From Vandiemenella viatica (lineage: Eukaryota; Arthropoda; Insecta; Orthoptera; Morabidae): a stretch of 64,000 nt of DNA. The stretch's first letter is position 1; the number at the start of each line of letters is the position of its first letter. The stretch spans positions 217,227,473 through 217,291,472 of the forward strand of contig JARYHS010011408.1 in assembly GCA_031002005.1 (NCBI GenBank). The letters are read 5' to 3'. The position numbers and the translations under genes were made by a program. Positions 11,985 to 22,675 of this stretch are shown piece by piece. The notes below the pieces were generated by a model. The model did no database searches and had not been told where the DNA came from. It was given only the letters and a program-made list of their open reading frames with translations.

Positions 11985-12600
11985 AGGAAGCCTAGACAGA
12001 AAGTTGCAATTTGCTGATCACCTCATGTTGTGCTGGCGGAATCTAATGCAATACAGAACAAAAAGAGGCATTAATAATGAATCAATTCTGTAGTATTATA
12101 AAAGAAACCGATTGGACGTGAAAGCAACAAGGATGCGCCAGGTACTTGGATATGGTGAAGTCCACATGTGTGTATCAAAATCAGTGGTTGGAGGAGGTCA
12201 AAGGAGAGCAGCTAGATTTTTTGTGTGAATTTTCGTAAGACGCAATCAGTAACTGATTTGATAAAAGAGCTTGGTTGGTAGTCTTTGGCAGACGGATAGT
12301 GGGCGAAGAAAGTATTTGAATTGTGAAAGTCTCATAATCGGAATTACGTATTGGTAGAAGGATTAGGAGATGAACATGGAACAGGACAGATGATCATGAT
12401 GGTCATTAATTTCAGTCAAACGGGAGTGGGAAAATTTTCTTTTGTAGATAAGGGGGTCAGGGACTGGAATAAATTACGGATGAACCATTTATTAAAAACA
12501 TTTAAGGATTTTAAAGTTGTAATTAGTAACGAGCAAAAGTAGTTGGATGGTTAAAAATCATTTCATGGGAAGGTAATTGAGATTAAAGTAAATTACTTAC
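11985..12600 (+). mobile_element. CR1-like LINE fragment
   Basis: A decayed RT palm motif is possible near 12,009 (LQFADHLMLC, with the second Asp replaced by His). From 12,175 the conserved C-terminal blocks appear in broken frames: GGQRRAARFF, SVTDLIKELGW, VGKFSFVDKGV and DWNKL. Several stops and indels show it is inactive. The orientation is opposite to the putative host gene that follows. Confidence 0.7.
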
Positions 12601-12837
12601 TTCAATAAATATGTGGGACTCATATCTCATTCCCGTTCATACGAAAACATGCTCACTAACATCAAAGAACTTTAACAAGATCCAACCGTGTGAAATGAGT
12701 TTTGTTGGAACTATCTTTCAGAAAACAATGCTTAATCATATAAAGTATGATGAGAATAAATCAGACCTATTGTTAAATAATCCCATTGGAGAAAGACTTA
12801 ATCATCCAGACTTAAATGGTTTAGGCATATTAAAAGA

Positions 12838-13030
12838 ATGAATAGCACAAGATCACTGAAAGCTTATTTGGGAAAAATGATAGCAGGCAAAAGACCAGTT
12901 GGAGGACCAAGAAGAGCATGACTGGACTAGTTGGAGGACCAAGAAGAGCATGGCTGGACCAACTGAAGGAGGATATAGAGAGAAGGGGGTCGAACTGGAT
13001 ATCTCTTATAGACAATAAAACATAGGACAG
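12838..13030 (+). mobile_element. LINE ORF2 C-terminal fragment
   Basis: The plus frame reads MIAGKRPVGGPRRAWLDQLK with a following ERRGSNW block, like the extreme C-terminus of many LINE polymerases. A 32-bp unit is duplicated in tandem at 12,897-12,928 and 12,929-12,960, which shifts and stops the frame. Only the tail is present. Confidence 0.6.
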
Positions 13031-13170
13031 CGTGGAAGATGATCGTCTATAAACATCAAATCCCAAACAACACATCCGGAAAACTGGAGATGATCCCTAA
13101 TTTTGATTACTGTATGTTTCTGTATTTGCGGTTATTTCCTGTATATGAGAGGCGAGCCAGTGCCGGTAGT

Positions 13171-13570
13171 TCAGTGAAGCAGCAGCCAGCAGAGGCCGAC
13201 ACTGATGAACGAGACCAGCGCCCCCTTGACCTCCGAGCCGCTGTTGACGATCTTCTGGTCGATGTCGTTGGCGCTGGTCTCGTAGTTGGTTCCGACGCCA
13301 TTGCTGCCGCGTCCGCCGCCAAAGCCGAAGTCGAATCCCGACGGCTTGACTCCCTTCTCCATGCCAAACGCGTGGTGGTCGAAGGACTCCTGCCGCCGCA
13401 GGTTGGTGGACACCTGGTAGGTGCGGATGACGTCACCGTTGTCACCGCTGTTGTGCTGCTGTGCCGGGGGTCCGCCTCCACTCACGTCCTTGAAGTTGAC
13501 AAAAGCGTCGCCTCCTCCTGCACCTCCAACCCCGCTGCCGCCGCCAGTACCACTGCCACCTCCGCCGTAC
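13171..13570 (-). CDS. Putative last exon, glycine-rich GPI-anchored protein
   Basis: I do not recognise the family. On the minus strand a pyrimidine-rich stretch and TTGTTTAG acceptor end at 13,571, and the frame runs to a stop at 13,171-13,173. It needs two bases from the preceding exon. The protein begins with Gly/Ser repeats (about residues 2-22) and continues with a polar region containing SGFDFGFGGGRGSNG. It ends NSGSEVKGALVSFISVGLCW plus LLLH: a small-residue cleavage region, short spacer and hydrophobic tail with no charged end, as in GPI-anchor signals. GC-rich codons contrast with AT-rich surroundings. A similar PSFDFGSNNG motif in the exon at 16,400-16,813 links the two. Phases do not fit a direct join to that exon. 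It could be a transposon-captured or decayed gene, but the open frame and composition favour host coding sequence. Confidence 0.6.
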
Positions 13571-13599
13571 CTAAACAACATGACACCACGTTATAATAC

Positions 13600-15368
13600 A
13601 GAGACATTTTGGTCGGTCAAACGCCTGTGATCGAAATCTTAGAGAAACTGAATCTCATGTAAAGTTAGGCATTTTTAATCTACTTGCTCACTTAACAGTG
13701 AATTCAAAAAACTTAACAAGTAAAAAATAATGGAGATGGAAGTCGGAACAAGGAAAAGGCAATAGTATTCACAGAAAAAAAAAATCATCTAAATTTATAA
13801 ATGCAATTCGTACATAATAGTCCCTTCATCTTGAAGAAAATCTAGTAGTTGTTAATTAAAGTAATATGAATTTTTCGTATGTTGACTTACAATACCTTAA
13901 ACTAACGAAACCTACTGCGTTTTATTTATAATAAAGACGAGTGAAATCACTCATGTCCGGACCTCACTGGACTTGAGGTCTATTTATATTATGATTTAGA
14001 AGATGCTTCTGACTCCCTCATTAATCGTGTATGATCTTAGAATTGGAAAACTTTGATTAATTGCTTTATGAATTACAAAATCTTTTGGTCGATACCTATA
14101 AAAATTTGAACTGAATTATACTCATACGTGGTACTAACCGTTTTTTAAAAAAATTAAAAAATATCGTAGTGAAGAAGAAACTTCACCGATTTCAATGAAT
14201 GGGTGGAACAATTCGACGAACACTGACATGTAAAGCCCGAGAGGAGACTAAACTCAAAATTTTATAAAACAATTGCAGTACCGACTCTGCTAGCAGTGAA
14301 ACGTGGGTAAATAATATACTATACAAAAATAAAATTTATTCATCCGAAACGAAGTTCCTAACATCAGTAAAAGTATATTCCTTGGATAATAGAAGGAGCA
14401 ATGAAGCAACAAGGCAACAACTGAATATTTCCTCTCTGGCTGATAGAATTTCCCCCCAAAAAAAAACAAAACAAAAACAAAAAAAAATCGAAAATTAAAG
14501 GGCGACGTTCTAAGAATGGGTAATGAGTATTGACACATTTCCGAAGCTTGTCCTGTTGATCCGTCCTACAAGAAGAAGGGGTATTGATAGACCCATGAAG
14601 AGATGTTTAGAAAACTGAGGTCGGAACAGGCTTTTAGCCTATCCATGAAGAGAAAGTAAAAAAAAAAAAAAATTAAAATTTCGTTCTTGGTTCAAGGTCA
14701 ATATTATAAACTTTTTTTCAATAAAACTATTGTTTTGCGCTATTCTGCATTTGACATCGCTCTTGCTTCGTCCATCAGTTGTAATTTTTATTTGTAAATC
14801 AATTACTTCTCGTATTACTTCTGCGGCTATTTTTATTTTTAATCTCTTATTGTTAAAATATCTGAAAAAATTTCATAATTTTTTGGCTTATATTTAATAC
14901 AAATCTTTCTTCCAGTATTTTCTTCAATACTTTCTGTAATTTTTTGCCATCCTTAGCTCTTGTGATATCAGAGCTTTTTTACTGAGTTGGTACTCCCTAT
15001 TGCCTAATGAAAAGCAGATCTCTATTAAGTCATCGTATTACATGCAGTGTCAAAATCGCAAAAGCATTCTTGTAACAACTACTTAATTGGTTCAGTGACT
15101 ATTTTTGTGCCATAATTTGGCCTACAGTGGACCGCGTAGAAGAGAAAATAATGTTTTAAGTCCTTTCTGATCTTTCCGGATCTCTTCATTCTTTCAGTTC
15201 TTAGTTTTCTGTCCTCCTCAGATAGTCTCACGTTGCGCCAAATTTTAGTATTTTGGCTGGTATTTTAAATTGTCGATTGGCTCCTGAACTCCTTTATGTT
15301 CAGGTTCTGAAATACTTATTTGTAATTTGCATCAAAATAACAGACTTTCTATGTCTTTTTTTTTAACT
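13600..15368. other. Putative intron, no element identified
   Basis: AT-rich sequence between two candidate exons of the minus-strand gene. It holds a few A-rich runs (14,458-14,490 and 14,657-14,673) and no convincing frame or transposon ends. Confidence 0.5.
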
Positions 15369-15369
15369 A

Positions 15370-16337
15370 ACAACAGCAAAAACGACAACGACGACGACGA
15401 CAACAACAACAACGATTTCAACGACAACAAAAACAGCACAACGTTCTGGCCTCGCATACGGGAGGACGCGGTTTCGAATCCCAGTCCGGGAATCCAGATT
15501 TGAATTTTATATGGTTTCCTCAGATCACTCCAAGCGAATGCCGGGATGCTTCCTTCAAAAGGCCATGGCCGAATTCCTTCCCGTTCCTTGTCTCCCATAC
15601 CATCCCGCCTCAGATGACCACGCTGTCGACGAGGCGAAAAACCCAAGCAAAAAAAAGCAGCAGCACAACAACGATGACGACGACGACGGCGACTGCAACG
15701 ACGAAGACGGCTACGACAACGACAACAGCGGCTACGGCTAAGACGACGACTGTGGTGACGACGGCGGCAGCGGCAGCGACGGCTACGACAACGAAAACGG
15801 CGGCTACGGCTAAGACGACGACGACGACTGCAGTGACGACGGTGGCGGCGGCAGCGATGGTGACGACAACGAAGACGGCGGTTACGGCTAAGACGATGAA
15901 GGTGACGGCGACGACTGCGGTGGCGATGATGACGACGACGGCGACGACGACGGCGAAGACGAAGGCGACGGCGGCGTCTACGGCGACGACGGCGACGACG
16001 GCGACGACGACGGCGACGAAAGCGACGGCGACGGTGACAGCTGCGGTGGCGACGACGGCGACTACGGCGAGGACGACGACGGCAGTGGCGATGAAGGCGA
16101 TGACGATGGCGACGGCGATGACGATGGCGACGACGGCGACGAAGGTGACGGCGACGACGGCGACGAATGCGGTGGCGACGATGACGACGACGGCGACGAC
16201 GAAGGCGACGGCGACGACGGCAGCGGCGATGCAGGCGACGGCGACGACTGCGGTGGCGACGACGACTGCGACGACGAAGGTGACGGCGACGACGACGATG
16301 GCGAGGACGGCGACGATGGCGACGACGGCGACGAAAT
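15370..16337. repeat. GAC/GGC/CAA triplet array split by a SINE
   Basis: From 15,652 to 16,337 almost every triplet is GAC, GGC, GAT, GAA or a one-base variant. A shorter CAA/CGA array occupies 15,372-15,430, and the SINE at 15,440-15,651 lies between. Higher-order structure is visible: a GGCTAAGACGA junction recurs at 15,736, 15,808 and 15,886, spacings of 72 and 78 bp, both multiples of three. Long frames exist on both strands (poly-Thr/Ala, Arg/His-rich, Ser/Pro-rich) only because the triplets lack stops. The array lies in the putative intron between candidate exons. Confidence 0.9.
15440..15651 (+). repeat. tRNA-derived SINE (family A)
   Basis: The tRNA-like part shows GTTCTGGCCTCGCATACGGG and a mutated B box (GTTTCGAATCC). 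The body core ends GCGAATGCCGGGATGCTTCC, followed by AAAAGGCCATGGCCGAATTC and a GTCGACGAGGCG tail. The 5' A-box portion is missing. It sits inside the triplet array, which starts again right after its A-rich end. Confidence 0.85.
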
Positions 16338-16399
16338 GAATAGAGCATTCAGTAATGTGTAAATCATTCGTTTAAAATTTATGGCTCTAAAATAGGATT

Positions 16400-16813
16400 C
16401 TAAGAAATGTCACTACTCGGGTAGTTGTTAAGGAATTCCTCCAGGTATTCGATTTCGGTAAAACGCTGGTCCGACTGAATGTCAGTCCCAAACGTTACGT
16501 ACACGTAGCCGCCGCCGGTACGAGGCGCCAGCAAGTCTGTTGGTGACTGGAGTCCGTTGTTGGAGCCGAAGTCGAAGCTGGGTCCGTGTCCTAGGGTTAC
16601 GTCCTTGACGGGGTCTGGCAGGTGCGGCAGGAAGATGTCTGCGGGTGCCTGGCCGCCCCCGGTGCCGTACTGGGAGCCGTACTGGTCTGGGAAGTGCGCC
16701 ACCGTCATGTCACGGTGATCACTCTCGTCCTCCCTGACACTCGTCACCACCACGCAGCCCGGAGGAAGACCCGCGTCACGGCCAGTCCGCTGGATCGACT
16801 CCACCACGTCTTC
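16400..16813 (-). CDS. Putative exon of the same minus-strand gene
   Basis: I do not recognise the family. The acceptor TTTATGCCTCCGCAG is followed at 16,813 by an open frame beginning EDVVESIQRTGRDAGLPPGC and running 137 residues to a TAG at 16,400-16,402. It includes an acidic stretch (VREDESDHRDM), a Gly-rich region, PSFDFGSNNG and a Tyr-rich end (YLEEFLNNYP). It starts in phase 0, matching the phase-0 donor of the exon at 19,045-19,179, so those two join cleanly. Either this is an alternative terminal exon, or a donor before the stop leads to the 13,570 exon. The best candidate donors (GTAGTG near 16,414, GTCGG near 16,470) are weak and the first has the wrong phase. GC content is far above the flanks. 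Confidence 0.6.
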   Translation of the reverse strand, partial: EDVVESIQRTGRDAGLPPGCVVVTSVREDESDHRDMTVAHFPDQYGSQYGTGGGQAPADIFLPHLPDPVKDVTLGHGPSFDFGSNNGLQSPTDLLAPRTGGGYVYVTFGTDIQSDQRFTEIEYLEEFLNNYPSSDIS

Positions 16814-16859
16814 CTGCGGAGGCATAAACAGACAGGCTCTCTGCAGATCTTTGACACAG

Positions 16860-17460
16860 TAAGCCATAAAATGGTGGTATCAAAAGAAATGGAAAGGAAA
16901 ATGGGATTGCCACAGGGCAGTGTATCTGGATCATTGCTATTCATTATATTAATGAATGCCTCCGTGATTCGGATTCCACGTATAACTGTAGGTCCCCTGT
17001 ATCTGGTATCACTACTGGGTTGGGTTAAGGAGGTTAAGACAGGGGCGGAATGCGCAACCAATAGAAATCCTGTCACCGGGTCATTATGACCCCACGGAAT
17101 TATTATTATTACTAATTATTGCTAATGAATGATTGCGATGATAGTTTATTGTCAGAAGTTAGGTGGTTGGCAGGTGACGTCATGCTATATAATAAGTTCA
17201 AGACGAAATAAAAGCGTGAGCACCTGCAGCGTGATCTGGGCAGGATATGTAGCTATGTAGACAAACATTGGAGGGAGTTAAATGCAAAGAAGCGTCAGTT
17301 TATTAGGTACACAGATAAAAAAAAAAAACTAAAGGTTGGTTATGAATATAAGGTGGGAAAGGAATCGTTTTTTAAAGACTTAAAATTTAAATACCTTGAC
17401 GTAAAATTTGATATTAAACTCAAATGGGCAGGACACATTTAACAAATGATAGTTCAAGCT
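16860..17460 (+). mobile_element. CR1-like LINE, RT palm fragment
   Basis: The frame GLPQGSVSGSLLFIILMN (16,900-16,955) is the RT motif before the active site. The YADD-like box has decayed to LAGD near 17,170. Downstream come INAKK-like and YLDVKFDIKLKWAGHI segments. Between them (16,975-17,110) is a non-matching insert ending in an ATT run. Multiple stops; inactive. Confidence 0.7.
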
Positions 17461-17479
17461 GCAACATTACACGGGTATG

Positions 17480-19040
17480 TGCCCCTCCCAAAAAGCGTCC
17501 CTGAGCCTATTAACATAGGCAAATTGCTGACGGCCTCCGCATTATTCTGTTTCTTGTGGCGCAATATTGCGAGAGATTCCGTGCTCTCGCCCATATTTTG
17601 TATTTAGCTAGTCGTGGCATATCTTTGACTGAAAACAATAACTTTACGCTTCATCTTTTGTGCACCTGTTATAGTCGGGTTCTTTATTGAGTGTTTGTAT
17701 CGGAATTTGTACCCGTTATGGCACCCATGATGGTCTTGTAACTATCAGAATCCTTTGTGCAGATTAAATGTTGCAAAAGTTTAGTTTTTCTTTGATTACT
17801 GGACCAAGAATAAGAACCCCTCTTTATTTCCAGTATAAATGTTAACTATATTCGTTTCTGGTCCATCCATTTTGATGTTACTGAGAAAATTAATGCTTAT
17901 TGCGTTGAAACGTTTCTTTTACGGGTTGAAACATTACAATATTCTGTATCACTCGCCCGCTAGAGTCGCTGCCATAGGCTGATATAGAACTGCCTTAGAT
18001 TCATCTTCGCGCATAGTTGGGCCAATATTGATGTTATTCCGTCTTCCCCACAGACCGCGAGTACCGTTTTGGCGGCTCAAGAAGCAGATCTTCAGAGAGT
18101 TTTCCCTTCCATAGAGAAGTATCTTCTTTGCCTACTCTCGGGACGTTGATGGACCTGGGCGGTGGATTTTGACGGGCGAAGTAAGACTTTTGAAGAAGGA
18201 ACTTAGTTTCTTCCGAAATTCTACCAGTATTTCATTCAAGGATCGTTAAGGGAAATTAAGGAAATGAATGTTACCATCTGCTTGTCAATTGTGCTAGTTT
18301 TCTGCCAAAGATCTTTGTATTATTTTGTGTTTTAAACTCGTAGCGAAATGTTAGAAATATGTTAGAAGATTTTTGACATGAAAGGATAAACACTTCAGTT
18401 ACCATAAATTTTTCTCTTTATTATTCTACAGAATGATGACACTTACATTCTACCACCACTCATTTAATAGTTTATCGTTGTGTAGTTATTACAAACGGGT
18501 GTCTATTGACAGCCTCAATCTGACAGCAGGTGATTTGCAGTCTTCCTTATACTGTGTTACCGAACCTAAATATCGGCTGGTGTCATATACTGAGATAACA
18601 TCATATTTAGCAGCCCACTAGATAGAAGAGCTCCATATCAAGGTGTTCAAGATACAAGAAGTATCTTCAGCTCACCAAGTTTAGTCAACTGTTCTCATAG
18701 AGTCTCTTATATCAAACGTCCACAAATTACTCTCTCAACCATTCGACTACACTCTCGTTGCTATTAATTAGACAGTACTCTTAGACTTACGAGTTGTTTA
18801 CACAATTCAGGAATTGAGTGTTATCATCTGCTTGCGAAGTTCACGAAAGTTCTCTTCGAATGCACTTTGTGTTATTTTGTGTTTTATTTGCCGATCTCTG
18901 AAGCTGAATGTTGGAAACATTCCAGAAGTTGTTTAGATGATTTTTGATATTAAAGTAGACACGCTTGAATTGCTACTCTACTGTAATATATTCCTTACAT
19001 TCTACTAACACTGAGATTAAAAGCCTTAGTGGTATATCAC
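17480..19040. other. Putative intron, no gene seen
   Basis: AT-rich sequence between candidate exons of the minus-strand gene. Two loosely similar stretches (about 18,230-18,420 and 18,800-18,990) share phrases such as TGTTATTTTGTGTTTTA and may be an old duplication. No domain-bearing frame. Confidence 0.45.
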
Positions 19041-19044
19041 TCAC

Positions 19045-19179
19045 CTTCTTGCGGATCTTCTCGACCTCGTAGTTCCTGTCGTCGTCCCTGATGACATTCT
19101 CTTTGAAGCAGCGCACTGTCTTCTGTTTGGTGAGTGGCGCCGCCGTGGGTGAAGTCTGCACACCCAGCAGCGAGTCAGC
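19045..19179 (-). CDS. Putative internal exon (45 codons), same gene
   Basis: On the minus strand a pyrimidine-rich tract ends at an AG (19,181-19,180), and the exon ends in AAG followed by GTGAGT, a near-perfect donor. The 135-nt exon is phase 0 at both ends. It encodes a polar segment starting ADSLLGVQTSPTAAPLTKQK, then a single Cys and a charged stretch RDDDRNYEVEKIRKK. It joins in frame to the exon at 16,813. It does not join in frame to the signal-peptide exon at 21,866-21,965, so an exon between them is missing or that exon belongs elsewhere. A CR1 fragment is inserted about 55 bp upstream of the acceptor. Confidence 0.65.
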
Positions 19180-19234
19180 CTCGCCGGTAAACATAAGGAG
19201 AAAACACAGAGATGAAGCAACTCATTTAATATTT

Positions 19235-20115
19235 AATTATATTGCAATGGAGCGCACTCTCCGGTGGCAATTTCCCTACCACCCAACTTCTCCCTTCCCT
19301 GCACCAACCTACATTTGCCGTCGGCAAATTTTAACTTTAAATTCTTTTAACATTTTTGGTAAATTATTCATCATTTCTCTTGGTAACTTATTCAAATCCC
19401 TGACACTCTTTTCCAAAAAAGACAATCTTCCAACACCTTTGTGACTGAAATCGAGTGCCAGTTTGTGGTCATGGTCATCTTTTCCCTTCCATGCATTACT
19501 TTTAATTCTTACACCAATATCTTTCCATGACTCATCACCAATATACGCCTTATACACTCCCATGACCCTCTTCACCCTCCTACTGTCTTGCAATGAATCC
19601 CATTCCAGCTCTTTCATCATATCTGTTACTGATTGCATTCTGCGGTAATTTCCACAAACAAATCTAGCAGCCCTTTTTTGCACCCTCTCCGACTCCTGTA
19701 TTTTATACTCAAATGTGGGTCCCATACTACACTACCATATTCGAGCAATGGTCTGGTAACCCAATTCCTTTACTTCTCTCGTACATCCCCTCATCACTCT
19801 CTCCAACAAGTGCAGAATTTTGAAAACTTTCCTACCCAGTTAAGCTTGTTAACAAATGTAATAACAAGATATTTACATTTCAAGTCTTCAACAAGTAATT
19901 CTTTCCCCACCTATAATCATAATCAACCTTTAGTTTTTTATTTGTGTATCTAATAAGCTGACTCTTCTTTGCATTGATCTTCATCCCATGTTTACCAACC
20001 CAATTACATATCCTGTACAGATCATCCTGAAGCCGTTTACAGTCCTCTAGCGTTTTGATCCTTTTACGTAGCATTATATCATCTGCAAACAATCTAATTT
20101 CTGATGGTAAACACT
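19235..20115 (-). mobile_element. CR1-like LINE 3' end with intact FADD
   Basis: The minus strand encodes an RT fragment with FADDIMLRKRIKTLEDCKRL and VGKHGMKINAKKSQLIRYTN. After a gap follows the C-terminal block ARFVCGNYRRMQSVTDMMKE through DSLQDSRRVKRVMGVYKAYI. The 3' end carries GGAGAGTGCGCTCCATTGCA, shared with the copy ending near 61,960. It lies in an intron of the candidate gene on the same strand. It is 5'-truncated and internally broken. Confidence 0.85.
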
Positions 20116-21040
20116 CATCTCGTAGCGGACTGTTAGAAATATCTCAGAAGTTGATTACCAACTTTAACAACAGGAGCATACCACAAGTTTTTCAGTACAG
20201 GGTATCTCTTCTCTACATATATAAATCTGTAGCGGGTTGTTCCTTTGGTTATCTTTGTTAGGGTATCACGCAACAAACTGCCGAACGGATCTTTATGGGA
20301 TTTTCACAGTTTGAACGCTTATGACCTAACTTAAAATCTGTTGTAAGTTTTAACCGTCTCTAAAGACCTCGCTGTTAGAGAGAGACGTTGAGCAGAAAAA
20401 AAAGTAAGTTTTAAATCTCTTCGTGAGTGAGCAACGCAACAAGAAATGATAATACGTTCTTAACCTCACGGAATACGAAGCAGAGGTTCGTAATACAATT
20501 AAGAGATTGGATAATACATCAAAGGTACCAAAGATTCTTAATACAAATTCAGAGGTCCCACACTATATCAAAGTTTAAGTTCAATAATTCAGTAAGTGTA
20601 AACGTTAGTAATGAAACATTATGCAAGTTTGTTCGTGGTTTTTGGCATAACAAAATTAGTTTTTTTAGTTAAATTTTGGTTTTTGGTGACTACTCTATCA
20701 CAGAGTAAGTTATAAAAAAATAATTAAAAATTAATTTTGATTTAAAAAACTTTTAACTTCACTATCAGTTTGGGATTACTATTTTATTGATTTAAACTGG
20801 AAAGAATATAGCGTCCTTAAATAGTAATCCAAACACGTCTCAATAGCGTCACGGGAGAAGGTAAATTAGCCTCCTCTAACTAGTTTTAAAGTTCAATTTG
20901 TTATGATGATATTAGAGCGATTTATAATTTCACTCCTCTTTCCCAATAACAAGTGTTTTTAAAATAAATCTTGTAAGTCAATTTTCCATGAAAATATTTT
21001 GTTTGTTTAATGACGCGTACGAGGATTTTACTTGAAGCTT
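20116..21040. other. No gene; SINE tail at 20,345-20,405
   Basis: AT-rich DNA. At about 20,355-20,402 is the palindromic tail TCTCTAAAGACCTCGCTGTT then AGAGAGAGACGTTGAGCA and A-run, the same 3' end as the SINE at 53,634-53,872. No coding exon is evident, although the phase gap in the minus-strand gene suggests one might hide here. Confidence 0.5.
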
Positions 21041-21044
21041 ACAT

Positions 21045-21720
21045 AGAGCTGTATCTTGGCCTAAATTTTGACACTAAACTCAGTTGGGCAGGAGACATTG
21101 AGCAGGTGGTAGGAACAGGTTTCAGGGTTCTCCACTTATTAAAGAGGCTGATGAGGGGATGTATGTAGCAGGGAACTGGATTGGAAACCTTGGTCAGACC
21201 ACTGCTTGAATATGGTGCAGTGGTGTGGAACCCACTTTATTGTTATCAAATTCAGGAGTTGGAGGGGGTACAAAGGAAAGCAGCTAGAATTGTTTGCGTA
21301 AATTACCCCATAATGCAGTCAGTAACTGATATGCTGAAGGAGCTGGGTTTGGAGTCATTGGAAGACAAGAAGAGAGTGTTTGATTTGATCAAGTCTTATA
21401 ATCGCAATAATGTATGGATGGATATTAGTAGAAGGATTACGAATTCTACGTGGAAGGGAAGAGATGAACACAATCATAAGATGGCACTTGAATTTAGACA
21501 AAAGAGAGTGGGAAAATTTTCTTTTGTAGGCAAGAGAATCAGAAACTGAAATAAATTACCAAGGGAAATAAAGCACAGTTTATCAAAAACACAGAAGGAG
21601 TTTAAAGTTGCAATGCGTTAAGGACGGGCTAAAGGAAGGTGGTAAAAAATCAAGACATGGGAAGGTGGTGGTGTAGGTACATTGCCACAACTATTGAAAT
21701 TAAATCAAATTAAATTAAAA
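21045..21720 (+). mobile_element. CR1-like LINE 3' end
   Basis: An open frame at 21,181-21,549 encodes LVRPLLEYGAVVWNPLYCYQ, then VQRKAARIVCVNYP, SVTDMLKELGLESLEDKKRV and VGKFSFVGKRIRN. This is the C-terminal region after the RT thumb. The upstream LNFDTKLSWAGDIEQ phrase matches other copies. The element ends with an AAATTAAATCAAATTAAATT run. It represents a second 3'-end type that lacks the GGAGC...GCTCC sequence. Confidence 0.85.
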
Positions 21721-21865
21721 TATTTTAGTTAAAAGAAAAACAGAAAATCACTGATACGTTTCTAAGACGAAGTTATAATTGAGTTTGTAACTGGTTTGAA
21801 ACTTTCTCTTTGGTTATATTTCTTTCTTCAGTTATTCAATTGAAACGTCACTTAAGTCCCCTTAC

Positions 21866-21965
21866 CGTTAATTGCATATGACAAGTCCACAAAGAGTAGC
21901 ATTACAGTGAGCAGGGAATACTTCAAGGACAGCCGTAGGACCTCCATCGACGGCACGTTCTGCAT
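21866..21965 (-). CDS. Putative first coding exon with signal peptide
   Basis: On the minus strand an ATG at 21,965-21,963 opens a 33-codon frame. It begins MQNVPSMEVLRLSLKYS and continues with a hydrophobic core LLTVMLLFVDLS before YAIN. This is a textbook signal peptide, with cleavage predictable near SYA. The exon closes with ACG followed by GTAAGG, a good donor, leaving phase 1. It is upstream of, and on the same strand as, the exons at 19.1, 16.8 and 13.5 kb, the last of which has a GPI-like tail. A secreted, membrane-tethered protein would need both. The phase mismatch with the 19,179 exon means one exon is unseen. Confidence 0.6.
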
Positions 21966-22234
21966 CCTTGGGTCTCCGTCTCTTTCCGCTATTAAAAGAA
22001 ACAAAGGAAACCAGCATCTTTATTTCGTGAAGAAATACGCCTATAATATCCTCATAGCAACACAGAGAAATAAAAAAATATTATTAGCTTATTCTAAGAA
22101 CTAGTCTTATTGGTGTGCCTAAATATAGAAAAAAATCTGTGAATTAACTTTCACTGACATCTTGCTGTCATATTAATTTCTAGATTATTAGCCTTGATTA
22201 TCATATAAGAAGCAACGAAGTAAAGAACCGGAGA
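21966..22234. other. Possible 5' flank of the minus-strand gene
   Basis: Sequence upstream of the signal-peptide exon. No TATA or initiator stands out. An acceptor-like or UTR GC-richer stretch (AGCGGAAAGAGACGGAGACC on the minus strand) directly precedes the ATG. Confidence 0.3.
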
Positions 22235-22362
22235 ACAGGCATTCAACAGCAAGTTAATATCTTGGAATAACATTTGATAGAAGTCTAAAATTAATTGGGC
22301 ATGATGCATTGAGAAGATGATAGGAAAAGGTTTTAGGATCATTCACTTATTAGAGAGCGTGG
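22235..22362 (+). mobile_element. CR1-like LINE fragment
   Basis: A short piece resembles the YLGITFDRSLKLIGHD region found in other CR1 copies, followed by FRIIHLLE. It is cut off abruptly near 22,362, where different sequence begins. Confidence 0.6.
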
Positions 22363-22363
22363 T

Positions 22364-22675
22364 TGTGACATTTGTTGCCACCCCATCAGGTTTTTGCTAG
22401 TGGTTGATTATTTTTTAGTATATGTTATTAATGTTGTTTTTTAATTGCAAATTAATGTTTGTAATCAGATGTATTACGGGTTTCCACTCATAGCAGTATG
22501 TTGTTGCTATCGGGTTAGGATCATGGAGGAAGGTATATGGTTAGGATTAGTTTAGTCTGTAAGAATGTATAAAGAGTATCTCTGGTCCGGCGCAGTCGGC
22601 CCGTAGTGGTGTGTGCTCGGTGAAGGTCACTCGCTGCGCGAGCGCGACGAATGTTGTTATTAAACTGCGCAAGCA
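22364..22675 (+). mobile_element. Possible solo LTR or promoter-bearing repeat
   Basis: The segment begins TGTGACATTTG and contains TGTATAAAGAGTATC, a TATA-like box. A GC-rich block follows (GTCCGGCGCAGTCGGCCCGT), and it finishes near GCGCAAGCA. That is the outline of an LTR. No partner LTR or target duplication was found, so this is tentative. Confidence 0.25.

Noticed and set aside
15332..16348. 338- and 279-codon frames (Arg/His-rich minus; Thr/Ala-rich plus)
   Set aside because: They arise from the stop-free triplet array, exist in several registers at once, run through a SINE and have no domain.
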